32,027 nt of DNA, from assembly GCA_903852325.1 (NCBI GenBank), contig CAINQO010000102.1, positions 1 through 32,027 on the forward strand, written 5' to 3'. The notes beneath the pieces are model-generated. The model saw only the letters and a program-made list of their open reading frames with translations. It was not told the DNA's origin and searched no databases. Both the position numbers and the translations under genes were made by a program. This stretch comes from Candidatus Omnitrophota bacterium (GTDB taxonomy: Bacteria; Omnitrophota; Gorgyraeia; Gygaellales; Profunditerraquicolaceae). Positions 1 through 8,286 of the stretch are shown piece by piece. Every line of letters starts with the position of its first letter. Position 1 is the first letter of the stretch.

Positions 1-455
1 AACAACCCCAGGAGGCACAAAAATGATATCAGGAGACCGACCTGCCCGCTATCTAAGCAATGTAAAATAGCCCGGAAAGAAAGCATAAGAACTGCGACAA
101 AGATCCAAAACCCCTGTTTAAATGCGACCTTATCCAAAAAGATCAGCTTACTGGATAGCCAAAAGCTAAAAAAAAGACAGGATAGATTAAGTAAAAAAAA
201 TAAACTTGCCGAGATTCTTTTATCAAATATTGCGAAAGGAGCCATGAAAACCGCGAAAAGCGGAGAATACTTAAAAGGAGTAATTTCTTCGCTTGGGCGG
301 ACATATATATTTTTACCCGATAAAATATCCTTACCGGCATTATGGTAGACCCGGTAGTCCGAAAAACCCCTCAGCGGGGCCCGGGACTGATAGTGAATAA
401 ATAAACCCAGCCCCAGACAAAACAACAAAATAAAAGAAATTAATTTAGCGGGCAT
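1..455 (-). CDS. GT87/DUF2029-type polyprenol-phosphate mannosyltransferase, N-terminal part (cut by window edge)
   Basis: This gene is absent from the ORF track because its frame runs off the left edge. From ATG at 455 the minus-strand frame stays open for about 151 codons. It starts with a hydrophobic signal-anchor helix (MPAKLISFILLFCLGLGLFI), followed by a luminal-type loop DYRVYHNAGKDILSGKNIY and then TPFKYSPLFAVFMAPFAIF. Near the edge it reads RAILHCLDSGQVGLLISFLC. This is the typical N-terminal layout of GT87 (DUF2029) integral membrane GT-C enzymes, which have D-x-x-V-Y near the first helix and a GQVN-like motif further on. Such enzymes take mannose or another hexose from a polyprenyl-phosphate donor on the outer face of the membrane. 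It lies directly after a GT2 enzyme of the kind that makes such donors, so the two probably work together. Donor and acceptor cannot be read from the sequence. The C-terminal half is missing. Confidence 0.8.
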   Translation of the reverse strand, partial: MPAKLISFILLFCLGLGLFIHYQSRAPLRGFSDYRVYHNAGKDILSGKNIYVRPSEEITPFKYSPLFAVFMAPFAIFDKRISASLFFLLNLSCLFFSFWLSSKLIFLDKVAFKQGFWIFVAVLMLSFRAILHCLDSGQVGLLISFLCLLGL

Positions 456-1185
456 TATAATGACCTAATAGGATATTCAGCCGGATCCTGAGCAAATCAA
501 AAAACATTGCAGATGAATCCCTGACTATTCTCACTCGTGAATCCGCTCGGTTAACCCAGACAACGGGCTCTTCCCTTACTTTATAACCTAATCTTTTGGC
601 AATACTTAAAACTTCAACATCAAAACAAAACCCCCTAAGCCTTTGCAATTTGAATATTTTTTTGGCCGCATTGCCGCTAAAACACTTAAAACCGCATTGC
701 GTATCATTTATATCTGCCAAACCCAAAACCCTGGCCAACCGGTTAAAAGCCTTTCCCATCCCCTGCCTAAACCATGCCTGTTTTAAAACAATTTTGGAAT
801 TCTTCATCGCCCGCGAACCGATCACCACATCGAAACCTCGGGTAAAGTGGGGCACTAATTTCTCCATCTCCTCGATCGGGGTAGAGAAATCTGCGTCACT
901 AAAAAGAATATACTGGCCTTCTGCGGCCAGGACCCCGCTTTTCACGCTAAAGCCTTTGCCCATATTTTGAATATTAAAAATGGGCTTAATATTAGAATGC
1001 GCTTTGGAAACGGCAGTAATTAAATCTTTGGTATTATCCGTGCTGCCGTCATCAACCACAATTATCTCAAAAATATAGCCCTTAGCCGAAAGATAGCTTA
1101 GGGCCTTCTCTATATTTTTTAAAAGTATCTTGCTTTCATTGTAAGAAGGGATCACCAGAGAAAGGTAGACTTTTTTACTTTCCAC
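445..1185 (-). CDS. GT2 glycosyltransferase, dolichyl/polyprenyl-phosphate hexose synthase-like (ALG5/DPM1 type)
   Basis: This 246-residue GT-A enzyme has the N-terminal motif SLVIPSYNES, the nucleotide-binding VVDDGSTDNT and the metal-binding FSDADFSTP. These are typical of enzymes that transfer a hexose from UDP- or GDP-sugar to a polyprenyl phosphate in the inner membrane leaflet. The C-terminal part (RGFCFDVEVLSIAKRLG, then EEPVVWVNRADSRV) matches the ALG5/DPM1 group rather than chain-extending GT2 enzymes, and there is no C-terminal membrane domain. The start is GTG at 1185, with GGAG about eight bases upstream. It overlaps the end of the DegT gene by 11 nt and its own end overlaps the GT87 start by 11 nt. 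I infer that it supplies the lipid-linked sugar used by the GT87 protein. Whether the sugar is glucose or mannose is not decided by the sequence, although ManC nearby makes GDP-mannose available. Confidence 0.88.
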   Translation of the reverse strand: MESKKVYLSLVIPSYNESKILLKNIEKALSYLSAKGYIFEIIVVDDGSTDNTKDLITAVSKAHSNIKPIFNIQNMGKGFSVKSGVLAAEGQYILFSDADFSTPIEEMEKLVPHFTRGFDVVIGSRAMKNSKIVLKQAWFRQGMGKAFNRLARVLGLADINDTQCGFKCFSGNAAKKIFKLQRLRGFCFDVEVLSIAKRLGYKVREEPVVWVNRADSRVRIVRDSSAMFFDLLRIRLNILLGHYNAR

Positions 1186-2296
1186 CGATAAACTCCTTTA
1201 TAGATTGAATAATATAATCCTTCTCTTCTTTGGTCAAATCCGGGTAAATCGGTAAAGCCAGCGTCTGTTTCGCCGCTTTTTCGCCCTCAGGAAAATCTCC
1301 GGTTTTATAACCCAGGTATTTAAAGCATTTCTGCAAATGTAAAGGCAGCGGATAAAATATCCGGGCGTCAATCCCCTTTGCCTGCATATGTTCCAAGAAT
1401 AATTTATTGGGCAGCGGGGTGCGGATGACATACTGATTGTAGACATGCGTAGAGTAGGCCGGAATAACCGGCAGGAGAATATTTAAACCGGAAAGGTTGC
1501 GGTCATAGTAACGGGCCACCTCCTGCCTGGCTTTATTCCAGGAGTCCAGGTATTTTAATTTAACCTCCAGCACCGCCGCCTGAAGCGTATCCAGACGGTT
1601 ATTGCGGCCCAGCATTATATGATAATACCGGTCTTCATTACCCTGATTGCGTAAAATTTTCAGCTTTTCCGCTGTTTCTTTATTATTCGTTAAAACCATT
1701 CCCGCATCGCCGAATGCCCCTAAGTTCTTGCCGGGATAAAAGCTCACTGTCCCGCAATCTCCCAGCGTGCCGGCTTTTTGACCTTTATATTCTGCCCCGA
1801 AAGATTGGGCATTATCTTCGATAATTTTAATTTTATATTTACGCGCCAGCCGCACGATACCGCCCATCTCCGCGCAGGCGCCGTAAAGATGCACCGGGAC
1901 AATCGCCTTAATCTTAAACTTGCTTTTGCGGGACAGTATTTTTTCGACACTTTCCGGGGAGAGATTATAAGTCTTTTTATCGATATCGGCAAAAACCGGC
2001 CTGGCCCCGATATTGGCTACCGCCCCTGCCGTAGCATAGTAAGTAAACGCCGGACAGATCACTCCGTCCCCCGCTTTAATCCCCAATGCCAAAAGAGCTA
2101 AGCTGATCGCATCGGTTCCGTTAGAAACGCCCACCGCGTATTTTGCTCCGGAATATTCCGCGGCGCGCCGTTCAAATCTATCCACCCCGGCTCCCAAGAT
2201 AAAACTTGTGCTGTCAATTATTTCTTTAATTGCACTATCCAGCTCCGGGCGAATCGGGGCGATTTGCTTCTTTAAGTCTAGGGCTGATATTTTCAT
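1175..2296 (-). CDS. DegT/DnrJ/EryC1/StrS family PLP-dependent sugar aminotransferase
   Basis: This 373-residue, full-length protein belongs to the fold-type I sugar aminotransferases that convert a nucleotide-linked ketosugar to an aminosugar using glutamate. The N-terminal substrate loop GVSNGTDAISLAL, the cofactor aspartate in IIEDNAQSFGAEYKG (around residue 161) and the Schiff-base lysine in SFYPGKNLGAFGDAG (Lys190) are all present, so it should be an active aminotransferase, unlike RfbH in this window where that lysine is a histidine. The sequence style resembles 3-aminotransferases of the WbpE/QdtB/FdtB group. No matching 3-keto-sugar enzyme (dehydrogenase or 3,4-ketoisomerase) is in the window, so the substrate is unknown. 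It lies between a GT9 gene (13-nt gap) and the GT2 gene (overlap). Confidence 0.9.
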   Translation of the reverse strand: MKISALDLKKQIAPIRPELDSAIKEIIDSTSFILGAGVDRFERRAAEYSGAKYAVGVSNGTDAISLALLALGIKAGDGVICPAFTYYATAGAVANIGARPVFADIDKKTYNLSPESVEKILSRKSKFKIKAIVPVHLYGACAEMGGIVRLARKYKIKIIEDNAQSFGAEYKGQKAGTLGDCGTVSFYPGKNLGAFGDAGMVLTNNKETAEKLKILRNQGNEDRYYHIMLGRNNRLDTLQAAVLEVKLKYLDSWNKARQEVARYYDRNLSGLNILLPVIPAYSTHVYNQYVIRTPLPNKLFLEHMQAKGIDARIFYPLPLHLQKCFKYLGYKTGDFPEGEKAAKQTLALPIYPDLTKEEKDYIIQSIKEFIGGK

Positions 2297-2309
2297 TGCC
2301 TTTTCCTTT

Positions 2310-3380
2310 TTAAATAATTAACTTAACCGCTGCGTCAAATACAGCATCCACGCTCACCTGTTTCAAGCATTCTTTGTCCTTCCGGCAAACCTCCAACCGG
2401 AAATTCTTGTAGCATGGACGACACTCCATCTCCGTCTTTAAAACCACATGCTCCCTGCTTGTCGGATACGGCCCATACACCACTTCGCTTACCGAACCGA
2501 ATATAGAGAGCGTCCTGATCCCTGAAGCTGTGGCCATATGCAATGGCCCGCCGTCATTGCTTACCAGTAATTTTAAGCTACGCAATAACGCAGACAAATC
2601 TTCCAGCTCAACCGCACCTGCCAAATCTATGCTTTTATTCTTCATTGCGTTTTTAACTATCTCTACTAAAGGTCTTTCGGTCTTATCCCCCAAAATAACA
2701 ATTTTGGCTCCAGTCTTCTCGATCAACAAATCCGCAAGTTGCGCAAACCTTAAAGCCGGCCAGTGCCTGATTCCGGCATCCGGGCCCCAGCTTGCCCCCC
2801 CTCCGGGAAAGATGCCGATCAACAGATCATTCTCTTTCAGTCCCCGGGACGAAAGAAGGTTTTTTATTTTTTGGATGCTTTTGGCGGAAGCGGCAAATTC
2901 TAAATTAAAAATTTTTGTTTTTATGCCCAAAGGCTTTAACAGCTCCCAGTAATAATCAACCACGTGCCTATCAACATAAGCATCCAGGAAAATCTTATCG
3001 GTTAAAAATCTCCCTCTATTTTTATAATTAAAACCGATCCGTTTTTTAATTCCCGCCAACAGGGTAACCAAGCCGTAACGATGATCCAAAGAGAAATCTA
3101 AAACAATATCAAATCTTTCTTTAGCTATACCCAGGAATAATTTCATAGAATCCCGGATGCCTGCCCATTTTGATTGATGATAGATCTTTTTGAGGTCACC
3201 GCGGGAAAGAGGGAATATCCTGTTTATTGCCGGATTATTCTTTAATAACCCTTGCGTGCGCTGATTGCACCAAAAAGCAATATAACTGTCTGGATATGCT
3301 TCTTTTATCGCCTGGATTATGGGTGTGCTGTGTAATACATCCCCGATACCAAAAGGATTGATAATCAAAAATTTATTCAT
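2310..3380 (-). CDS. GT9 glycosyltransferase (ADP-heptose:LPS heptosyltransferase-like)
   Basis: This 356-residue GT-B enzyme starts with FLIINPFGIGDVLHSTPIIQ, the classic GT9 N-terminus. It also carries IGIFPGGGASWGPDAGIRHW in the middle and the donor-site signature SNDGGPLHMATASGIRTLSIF. The C-terminal stretch CRPCYKNFRLEVCRKDKECL has the cysteine-rich tail often seen in WaaF-like members. GT9 enzymes transfer heptose, or sometimes other sugars, to lipid A core or related acceptors on the cytoplasmic side. The ATG at 3380 overlaps the manC stop codon as ATGA, so translation is probably coupled. A second GT9 gene lies about 2 kb upstream. No ADP-heptose synthesis gene is present, so the donor could come from elsewhere in the genome or be a different sugar. 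Confidence 0.9.
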   Translation of the reverse strand: MNKFLIINPFGIGDVLHSTPIIQAIKEAYPDSYIAFWCNQRTQGLLKNNPAINRIFPLSRGDLKKIYHQSKWAGIRDSMKLFLGIAKERFDIVLDFSLDHRYGLVTLLAGIKKRIGFNYKNRGRFLTDKIFLDAYVDRHVVDYYWELLKPLGIKTKIFNLEFAASAKSIQKIKNLLSSRGLKENDLLIGIFPGGGASWGPDAGIRHWPALRFAQLADLLIEKTGAKIVILGDKTERPLVEIVKNAMKNKSIDLAGAVELEDLSALLRSLKLLVSNDGGPLHMATASGIRTLSIFGSVSEVVYGPYPTSREHVVLKTEMECRPCYKNFRLEVCRKDKECLKQVSVDAVFDAAVKLII

Positions 3381-4762
3381 CTTTTAAAATCATCGGCAAA
3401 TCTTTCGATATCGTCTTCCCCCAGGTAGCTTCCAGTCTGCACTTCCACGATGCGCAAAGGCTTGTTGGTGGGGTTTTCCAGGCGGTGTTTTTTACCCTTG
3501 GAGACATAGACGCTTTGATTACTGTGCACCAGGGAAACCTTATTCCCGCTTATCGTCCTGGCTGTCCCGGAAACAACCACCCAATGTTCGGCGCGGAATT
3601 TATGCCGCTGCAAGCTCAGGCGCTTATGCGGGGTGATTTCGATAAGCTTGACCTTAAACCCCGCCCCTTCCCTAAGCACGGTATATGACCCCCAGGGCCT
3701 TTTCTCCGTTAAATGCACCAGGCGCTCTTTACGCCCCTGCGTCTTCATCAGATCCACCAGTTTTTTGACATCCTGGGTCCTGTCCCGGTCGCAAACTAAA
3801 AGCGCATCGGGAGTATCGGCGATGATCGCATTTTTTATCCCGATAGTTGAAACCAGGCGGTTGCCTTTGGCAAATACGCAAATCCCCTGGCTGTCTAAAT
3901 CCATCGTATCCCCGTTAGCGATATTGCCCCTTTTATCTTTGGGGAAAATTTCGGAAAGCGCCTCCCAGCTGCCCAGGTCGGTCCAATAAAAATCGGCAGG
4001 CAAAAGGGCGATGCGCCCCGAACGTTCCATAATACCGTAATCTACCGAAATCGGCTCGATCTGCGGCCACACCGCGGCGATATCCTCAACGGAATTTATC
4101 TTTTGCAGATCAGCGTATAATCCCGGGAGGTATTTCTTAACCTCCTCCAGAAAGACCGAGGCCTTCCAGATGAACATACCGCTATTCCAGTAAAAAGAAC
4201 GGTCTTTGAAATATTTCTTTGCCCGGCTTAAATCCGGTTTCTCCAGAAACTTTTCCACCCGCAGATACCCGCCCACCTTACGGCCGGCCTTAATATAACC
4301 GTAACCGGTGGATGGGCCGACAGGCTTGATCCCCAGAGTAACCAAAAAATTATCTTTAGCGCAAGTAATCGCTTTTTTCAGGGTAGCGATAAAATTACCC
4401 ACATTTTTAATGTAATGGTCGGAGGGCAACACCAAAAGCACCGCTTCTTTGTCCTTTTGACTGATTAATCTTGCGCATAATCCGATCGCCGGAGCGGTAT
4501 TTTTTCCCGACGGCTCTAAAATAATATTTCTTTCCGGGATGCGGAATTTAGCCACCTGCGCCATAACTTCATAAAAGTAAATTTTATTAGTAATAATATA
4601 GGTATTCTGCGGGTCCACCAGGCCTTTTAAACGCTTGACGGTAGCCTGCAGCAAACTCTCCTGGCCGATGATTTTCATAAACTGCTTCGGTTCCAATTCC
4701 CGGGAAAACGGCCAAAACCTGCTCCCCACTCCACCGGCTAGGATAACAGCGTAATTCACCAT
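3377..4762 (-). CDS. manC: Bifunctional mannose-1-phosphate guanylyltransferase / mannose-6-phosphate isomerase
   Basis: This 461-residue protein has the usual length of type II ManC/AlgA enzymes. The N-terminal pyrophosphorylase domain shows the signature LAGGVGSRFWPFSRELEPKQ and the typical VLPSDHYI, FLEKPD and YWNSGMF elements. The C-terminal cupin domain (roughly residues 350-461) shows KRPWGSYTVL, ITPHKRLSLQRHKFRAEHW and a final YLGEDDIERFADDF, which is the phosphomannose isomerase part. It should convert fructose-6-phosphate to mannose-6-phosphate and mannose-1-phosphate plus GTP to GDP-mannose; the phosphomannomutase (ManB) is not in the window. GDP-mannose may feed the polyprenyl-phosphate synthases and glycosyltransferases nearby. 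The gene is followed by GT9 with an ATGA overlap and preceded by the TylF-like methyltransferase with a 13-nt gap. Confidence 0.95.
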   Translation of the reverse strand: MVNYAVILAGGVGSRFWPFSRELEPKQFMKIIGQESLLQATVKRLKGLVDPQNTYIITNKIYFYEVMAQVAKFRIPERNIILEPSGKNTAPAIGLCARLISQKDKEAVLLVLPSDHYIKNVGNFIATLKKAITCAKDNFLVTLGIKPVGPSTGYGYIKAGRKVGGYLRVEKFLEKPDLSRAKKYFKDRSFYWNSGMFIWKASVFLEEVKKYLPGLYADLQKINSVEDIAAVWPQIEPISVDYGIMERSGRIALLPADFYWTDLGSWEALSEIFPKDKRGNIANGDTMDLDSQGICVFAKGNRLVSTIGIKNAIIADTPDALLVCDRDRTQDVKKLVDLMKTQGRKERLVHLTEKRPWGSYTVLREGAGFKVKLIEITPHKRLSLQRHKFRAEHWVVVSGTARTISGNKVSLVHSNQSVYVSKGKKHRLENPTNKPLRIVEVQTGSYLGEDDIERFADDFKR

Positions 4763-4775
4763 TTTATTTCTCCTG

Positions 4776-5435
4776 TTATAACTTTATCACTGCACATTGA
4801 TATTCCGCCGTTTCAATCGGCCTTTCCGGTTTATCGCTAAAGAATTCGTCAATAGCCATCTTGACTCCGGGGCATGCCTTCCATTTATAATCATCGAACA
4901 CAATCACTCCTCCCGCAGTTACTTTAGCATAGAAAAAATCCAGACAATCTTTAACCGATGAATAGATATCCACATCAATATATACAAAACAAAACTCCTG
5001 AACCTGGAGGTTGACTGCGGTTTCCGGGAAAAAACCCGGATGGAATATAACATTCTTGCAATCACGCAGGAAATTAGTCACCATTTCCAGAGAAGTATCC
5101 GAAAAATCCCCCCGATTATGGCAATCGATCCCGGATTTTACTTCCGGCATCCCCGCAAAAGTATCAAAAAGATGGACTTCTTTCCCCGGGCAGCTTTTTG
5201 CTATGATCCTGGCTGTGCCGCCCTTATAAACTCCGATTTCTGCCATTTGCCCTTTTTTAGCAGCCGCATATCTAGCTAATAACCAGACCCAAAAACAACG
5301 TTTTTTCCCGACCAGCGTAAACCCTTTAACCTGTTTAAATAAATTCTTAAACTCCCTCCTGTCCCAAATTAAGCTGGGGATTGCCGAAAATATCCTGCAC
5401 CACAAAAATAATCTGGATTTTCTTAATTTAAACAT
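4776..5435 (-). CDS. TylF/MycF-type SAM-dependent O-methyltransferase
   Basis: This 219-residue protein carries the TylF (macrocin O-methyltransferase) family pattern. The SAM-binding motif is MAEIGVYKGGTARIIAKSC, followed by VHLFDTFAGMP and the metal-linked segment YIDVDIYSSVKDCLDFFYAK and GGVIVFDDYKW. Enzymes of this family are magnesium-dependent and methylate sugar hydroxyls; in polysaccharide loci they usually methylate a nucleotide sugar or a terminal residue. The N-terminus is basic and hydrophobic but has no clear signal peptide. Spacing to neighbours is 11-13 nt on each side, consistent with the operon. The acceptor hydroxyl cannot be predicted. The alternative is a CmcI-like methyltransferase of related fold, but the FDTFAGMP motif favours TylF. 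Confidence 0.88.
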   Translation of the reverse strand: MFKLRKSRLFLWCRIFSAIPSLIWDRREFKNLFKQVKGFTLVGKKRCFWVWLLARYAAAKKGQMAEIGVYKGGTARIIAKSCPGKEVHLFDTFAGMPEVKSGIDCHNRGDFSDTSLEMVTNFLRDCKNVIFHPGFFPETAVNLQVQEFCFVYIDVDIYSSVKDCLDFFYAKVTAGGVIVFDDYKWKACPGVKMAIDEFFSDKPERPIETAEYQCAVIKL

Positions 5436-5446
5436 TTGGTTTTCCT

Positions 5447-6352
5447 TTAATTAGCCCGGACTACCCTGCTTACCTGCTCTACTACCTCGTTTACGCTTAT
5501 ATCACTCAAACTGTTCTTTTCAATCACGGTGTGTCCTTCACCCCAGGGACCCCACCGTTTAGCGGTCTTACCTTTAAGATCATTCCTGAACAAAGCTACT
5601 ACCGGAGTCCCTACCGCGGCTGCCAAGTGCATTGGCCCGCTGTCACCGGTAACCACCAGGCGGCCGCGTTTCAACAGCGCCGCTAATTCCGTCAAGGTGG
5701 TTTTATTGACCATGTCGATGATGCTGTCATTTAACGCTAAAGGCTGCTTAGACAAACCGGCGACCACCACTTTTAAGTCCAGTTCGTTTCTGATCCGTTG
5801 CGCCAACTCCACAAACCGCTCCAGCGGCCACTGCTTGAGCGGATCACTGGTAAAAGGATGGATAATGACGATTTCCTGGTTAATAAAATATTTGTATAAA
5901 TTTTCATTTACTTTTATCGCCAACGATTTATCCTGCGTTTTTGCGCCTAAAAGGCTGACCAGTTCCAAATTAGCGTCTACTTCATGCCGATTCCCCAGCT
6001 GCTTGGTGTCTTTTAATTTATGTGTAAGCAGTATCCCCCATTTCCGGTCATATCCGGCGCGGACGGGAATCCCTGCCCAAAAAGCCGCCCAGTGCGCTTC
6101 TTTAGTAGGATTTAAAACAACACAAACATCGAATCTGTGCTTTCTTAATTCTTTTCTGAGCTGGTCCCAGATGATCACCTTGTCCGCGCATTCCACTGCC
6201 GCCCCCAGTTCCAAAACTTCCGCCCTGACCGCCAAAGTAAGTTCCGCCTGCGGATAGGCATTTTTTAATGCCCGCAGCGCAGGAATATTCAATAAAAATT
6301 CACCGAAACGGTCATTTCTTATCGCTAAGATATTTTTAATTTTGTTTTCCAC
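5447..6352 (-). CDS. GT9 glycosyltransferase (heptosyltransferase-like), second copy
   Basis: This GT-B enzyme of about 301 residues starts with KNILAIRNDRFGEFLLNIPA and has the donor-site signature VVTGDSGPMHLAAAVGTPVV. Both are standard for GT9, although the N-terminal motif reads RNDRFGEF where many members have RxDxxGDxxL. The ORF track begins at a TTG (6388) deep inside the preceding gene. The GTG at 6352 (VENKIKNILAIR) gives a normal GT9 N-terminus and only a 17-nt overlap with the upstream ligase gene, so I prefer it. The protein is diverged from the GT9 at 2310-3380, so this is not a recent duplication. The likely role is adding heptose or another sugar to the growing glycan or lipid A core in the cytoplasm. 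Confidence 0.87.
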   Translation of the reverse strand: MENKIKNILAIRNDRFGEFLLNIPALRALKNAYPQAELTLAVRAEVLELGAAVECADKVIIWDQLRKELRKHRFDVCVVLNPTKEAHWAAFWAGIPVRAGYDRKWGILLTHKLKDTKQLGNRHEVDANLELVSLLGAKTQDKSLAIKVNENLYKYFINQEIVIIHPFTSDPLKQWPLERFVELAQRIRNELDLKVVVAGLSKQPLALNDSIIDMVNKTTLTELAALLKRGRLVVTGDSGPMHLAAAVGTPVVALFRNDLKGKTAKRWGPWGEGHTVIEKNSLSDISVNEVVEQVSRVVRAN

Positions 6353-7559
6353 AGGCGACCCTACGCAATGAGAGCGCAATCCCCACAAAAAACCAGAACA
6401 TTACCGCTACCCGGGAATAATATAAGCTGGATTCCGTAAGTCCGTTGATCAAAAAAGCGATAAAACATCCTACCAGCGACAAAGAAATTATCTTTAAATA
6501 TTCATCTGGCAAACTTTTATAAAAGACAAGCAGTTCCCTGAACAATATCCATAAAAACCAGAAAAATAACCCCAGGCCGATCAGGCCCATTTCACCGCCC
6601 ATCTGAAAATAATTACTCTGCGCATAATCCGAATCACCGGTATGCATGTAAGCCTCGGCTTCCTTGGTCTTATACTTTCCGTAATTTTTACAAAAAGTAT
6701 TTACCCCTACTCCGATAAAAGGATGCTGGCTGATCATATTTGTAGAATTCATATACATACTGATCCTGTCCTGATTTAATAAGAAGACCAGCGGGTTGTA
6801 GTTTGCCATTTTGGCCCAGTTTTTGATATTTTTCGGCATCACCAGAGGAAAAATCAGCAGCGTCGCCAAAAGCACCCCCAGGAGCAGTTTGTGCCGGCGC
6901 ATCAGCGCCAGGAACAAAACACTGAAAAACAACCCCAGCCCGGAACCCCGGGAAAGAGTGATATAAATCCCCGCGGCCGCCAGGATAGAAATAATGCTGC
7001 CGGAAACCAATTCCTTGCCTTTATAATAGTACATCGTCAGACCGATAAAAAGCGGCGCGATCAATCCCAGGTATATCCCCATGACATTGGGATTAGGAAA
7101 CGGCCCGGTAGGGCGGGCCAACTCGATCAGGCAGTTTTGAACCTGCTGGCCGCGGACAAAATCCCAGCCGGTTTTAAGCTGAACAAACCCGTCAATACTG
7201 GTGAGCAATACTCCGGCGGCCAGCGATATAATTATTTTTTTAAGGTGCCGAATATCGCGGATCTCTTCGGCGCAGATTAAAAATATCAATCCGGATTTTA
7301 GCAGCTTTTCGATACCATGAAAACTTTCCTTGATACTTACGGTGTTACGCATCGAAATAAAAGCTACTGCCAAAAATAACAAAAAAGGTAAGGTGAGCGG
7401 GGTATTTGCTAAAGGACGCTCCCGTTTAATTATTTTTTTCGCAAAATACGAAAAAGCAATAAATCCCAGGACCGTGTTAGATAATCCGGTTGAGATAGCT
7501 ACTGAAAAAGGCAGTAGAATTATAGACCAATACAAGATAGATTCCATAACTACCAGCAT
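6336..7559 (-). CDS. O-antigen ligase/polymerase family membrane protein (WaaL/Wzy-like), copy 1
   Basis: This integral membrane protein of about 407 residues has roughly ten to twelve hydrophobic helices. A large periplasmic-type loop contains QHPFIGVGVNTFCKNYG, followed by SDYAQSNYFQMGGEMGLIGL, the arrangement of the WaaL/Wzy_C (O-antigen ligase) family. These proteins act on undecaprenyl-diphosphate-linked glycans at the outer face of the inner membrane. They either join them to lipid A core (WaaL) or polymerise repeat units (Wzy), and sequence alone separates the two poorly. The ORF-track start at 7610 is a TTG overlapping the GT2 gene by 40 nt. ATG at 7559 has a near-perfect Shine-Dalgarno (AGGAGG, 4-nt spacing) and sits 11 nt after the GT2 stop, so it is the better start. 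A second family member lies at 26.5-27.75 kb. Confidence 0.9.
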   Translation of the reverse strand: MLVVMESILYWSIILLPFSVAISTGLSNTVLGFIAFSYFAKKIIKRERPLANTPLTLPFLLFLAVAFISMRNTVSIKESFHGIEKLLKSGLIFLICAEEIRDIRHLKKIIISLAAGVLLTSIDGFVQLKTGWDFVRGQQVQNCLIELARPTGPFPNPNVMGIYLGLIAPLFIGLTMYYYKGKELVSGSIISILAAAGIYITLSRGSGLGLFFSVLFLALMRRHKLLLGVLLATLLIFPLVMPKNIKNWAKMANYNPLVFLLNQDRISMYMNSTNMISQHPFIGVGVNTFCKNYGKYKTKEAEAYMHTGDSDYAQSNYFQMGGEMGLIGLGLFFWFLWILFRELLVFYKSLPDEYLKIISLSLVGCFIAFLINGLTESSLYYSRVAVMFWFFVGIALSLRRVACGKQN

Positions 7560-7570
7560 AATTCCTCCTT

Positions 7571-8242
7571 TTAACTTAGCCTGAATTTGAAAATCCGTAG
7601 CGCCGCCCAAATCCCGTCGATGATCCGGATCTTTTTACCTTCCTGGTAAGTGCGGGGATTATAAGATACGGCCACCTCGGCGATGCGCATCTTTTTCTTG
7701 GCTGCCTTAGCCACGATTTCAATTTCGATGTCAAAACTGTTTGAACCCAGCGCCAAACCAAGCAAATCTTGCCGACGCATCAGTTTATAACAGGTAAAAC
7801 AATCATTTAGTTTAACACCGAATAAGATATTCATCAAGCCGGTTAAAAACCTGTTCCCCGCTTTGGGGATACTCATCCCATGATACTTTTCGGTGAACCG
7901 TGCCCCCAGGATCAAATCCCCCGCTCCTTTTTGCATCTCCTCCATTAACTTAAGAAAATCTGCCGGGTCGTATTCCAAATCTGCATCCTGGACAATTACA
8001 TACTCACCCACAGCCTGTGAAATCCCGGTGACCACCGCCGCCCCTTTGCCGCGGTTAGAACTGTGGTGGATCACTTTTAAATTATCATAACGCAAATCCC
8101 TTAGGATCTTATCCGTTCCATCCGTAGAGCTGTCATCGACCACGATAATTTCTTTTTCAATGGGCACAGCGATGATCCTGTCGATCACCTGTTTTATCGT
8201 CTTTGCCTCATTGTAAACCGGCACGATCACTGAAAGCATCAT
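7571..8242 (-). CDS. GT2 glycosyltransferase, polyprenyl-phosphate sugar synthase-like (DPM1 type, no membrane domain)
   Basis: This compact 223-residue GT-A protein has LSVIVPVYNEAKTI, IIVVDDSSTDGT and YVIVQDADLEYDP (the DxD-type metal site). The C-terminal part (NSFDIEIEIVAKAAKKKM, then EVAVSYNPRTYQEGKKI) is characteristic of the dolichol-phosphate mannose synthase group, including the conserved YxPRT(Y/H)xEGKK element. No C-terminal transmembrane helices are present. It probably loads a hexose onto a polyprenyl phosphate from a nucleotide sugar, although some members add sugars directly. Two ATG codons in a row (8242 and 8239) follow a GGGAG ribosome-binding site. The 44-nt gap upstream is one of the larger gaps in this operon and shows no obvious promoter. 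Confidence 0.88.
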   Translation of the reverse strand: MMLSVIVPVYNEAKTIKQVIDRIIAVPIEKEIIVVDDSSTDGTDKILRDLRYDNLKVIHHSSNRGKGAAVVTGISQAVGEYVIVQDADLEYDPADFLKLMEEMQKGAGDLILGARFTEKYHGMSIPKAGNRFLTGLMNILFGVKLNDCFTCYKLMRRQDLLGLALGSNSFDIEIEIVAKAAKKKMRIAEVAVSYNPRTYQEGKKIRIIDGIWAALRIFKFRLS

Positions 8243-8286
8243 TGTTGTTCTCCCGTAATTTTATTCCCCGTGGGACCAGTTTTTCC

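Noticed and set aside
143-340. Minus-strand 65-residue ORF in the track
   Set aside because: It is in a different frame from the GT87-type gene that starts at 455 and covers the same bases; its composition is basic and unstructured, and the other frame has clear family motifs.
5529-6257. Plus-strand 242-residue ORF opposite the GT9 gene
   Set aside because: It is antisense to a gene with intact GT9 motifs; rich in Ser, Lys, Phe and Pro as expected for a shadow, with no recognisable domain.
7560-7610. Upstream extension of the ligase gene (TTG start at 7610)
   Set aside because: ATG at 7559 has a near-perfect AGGAGG site and avoids a 40-nt overlap.
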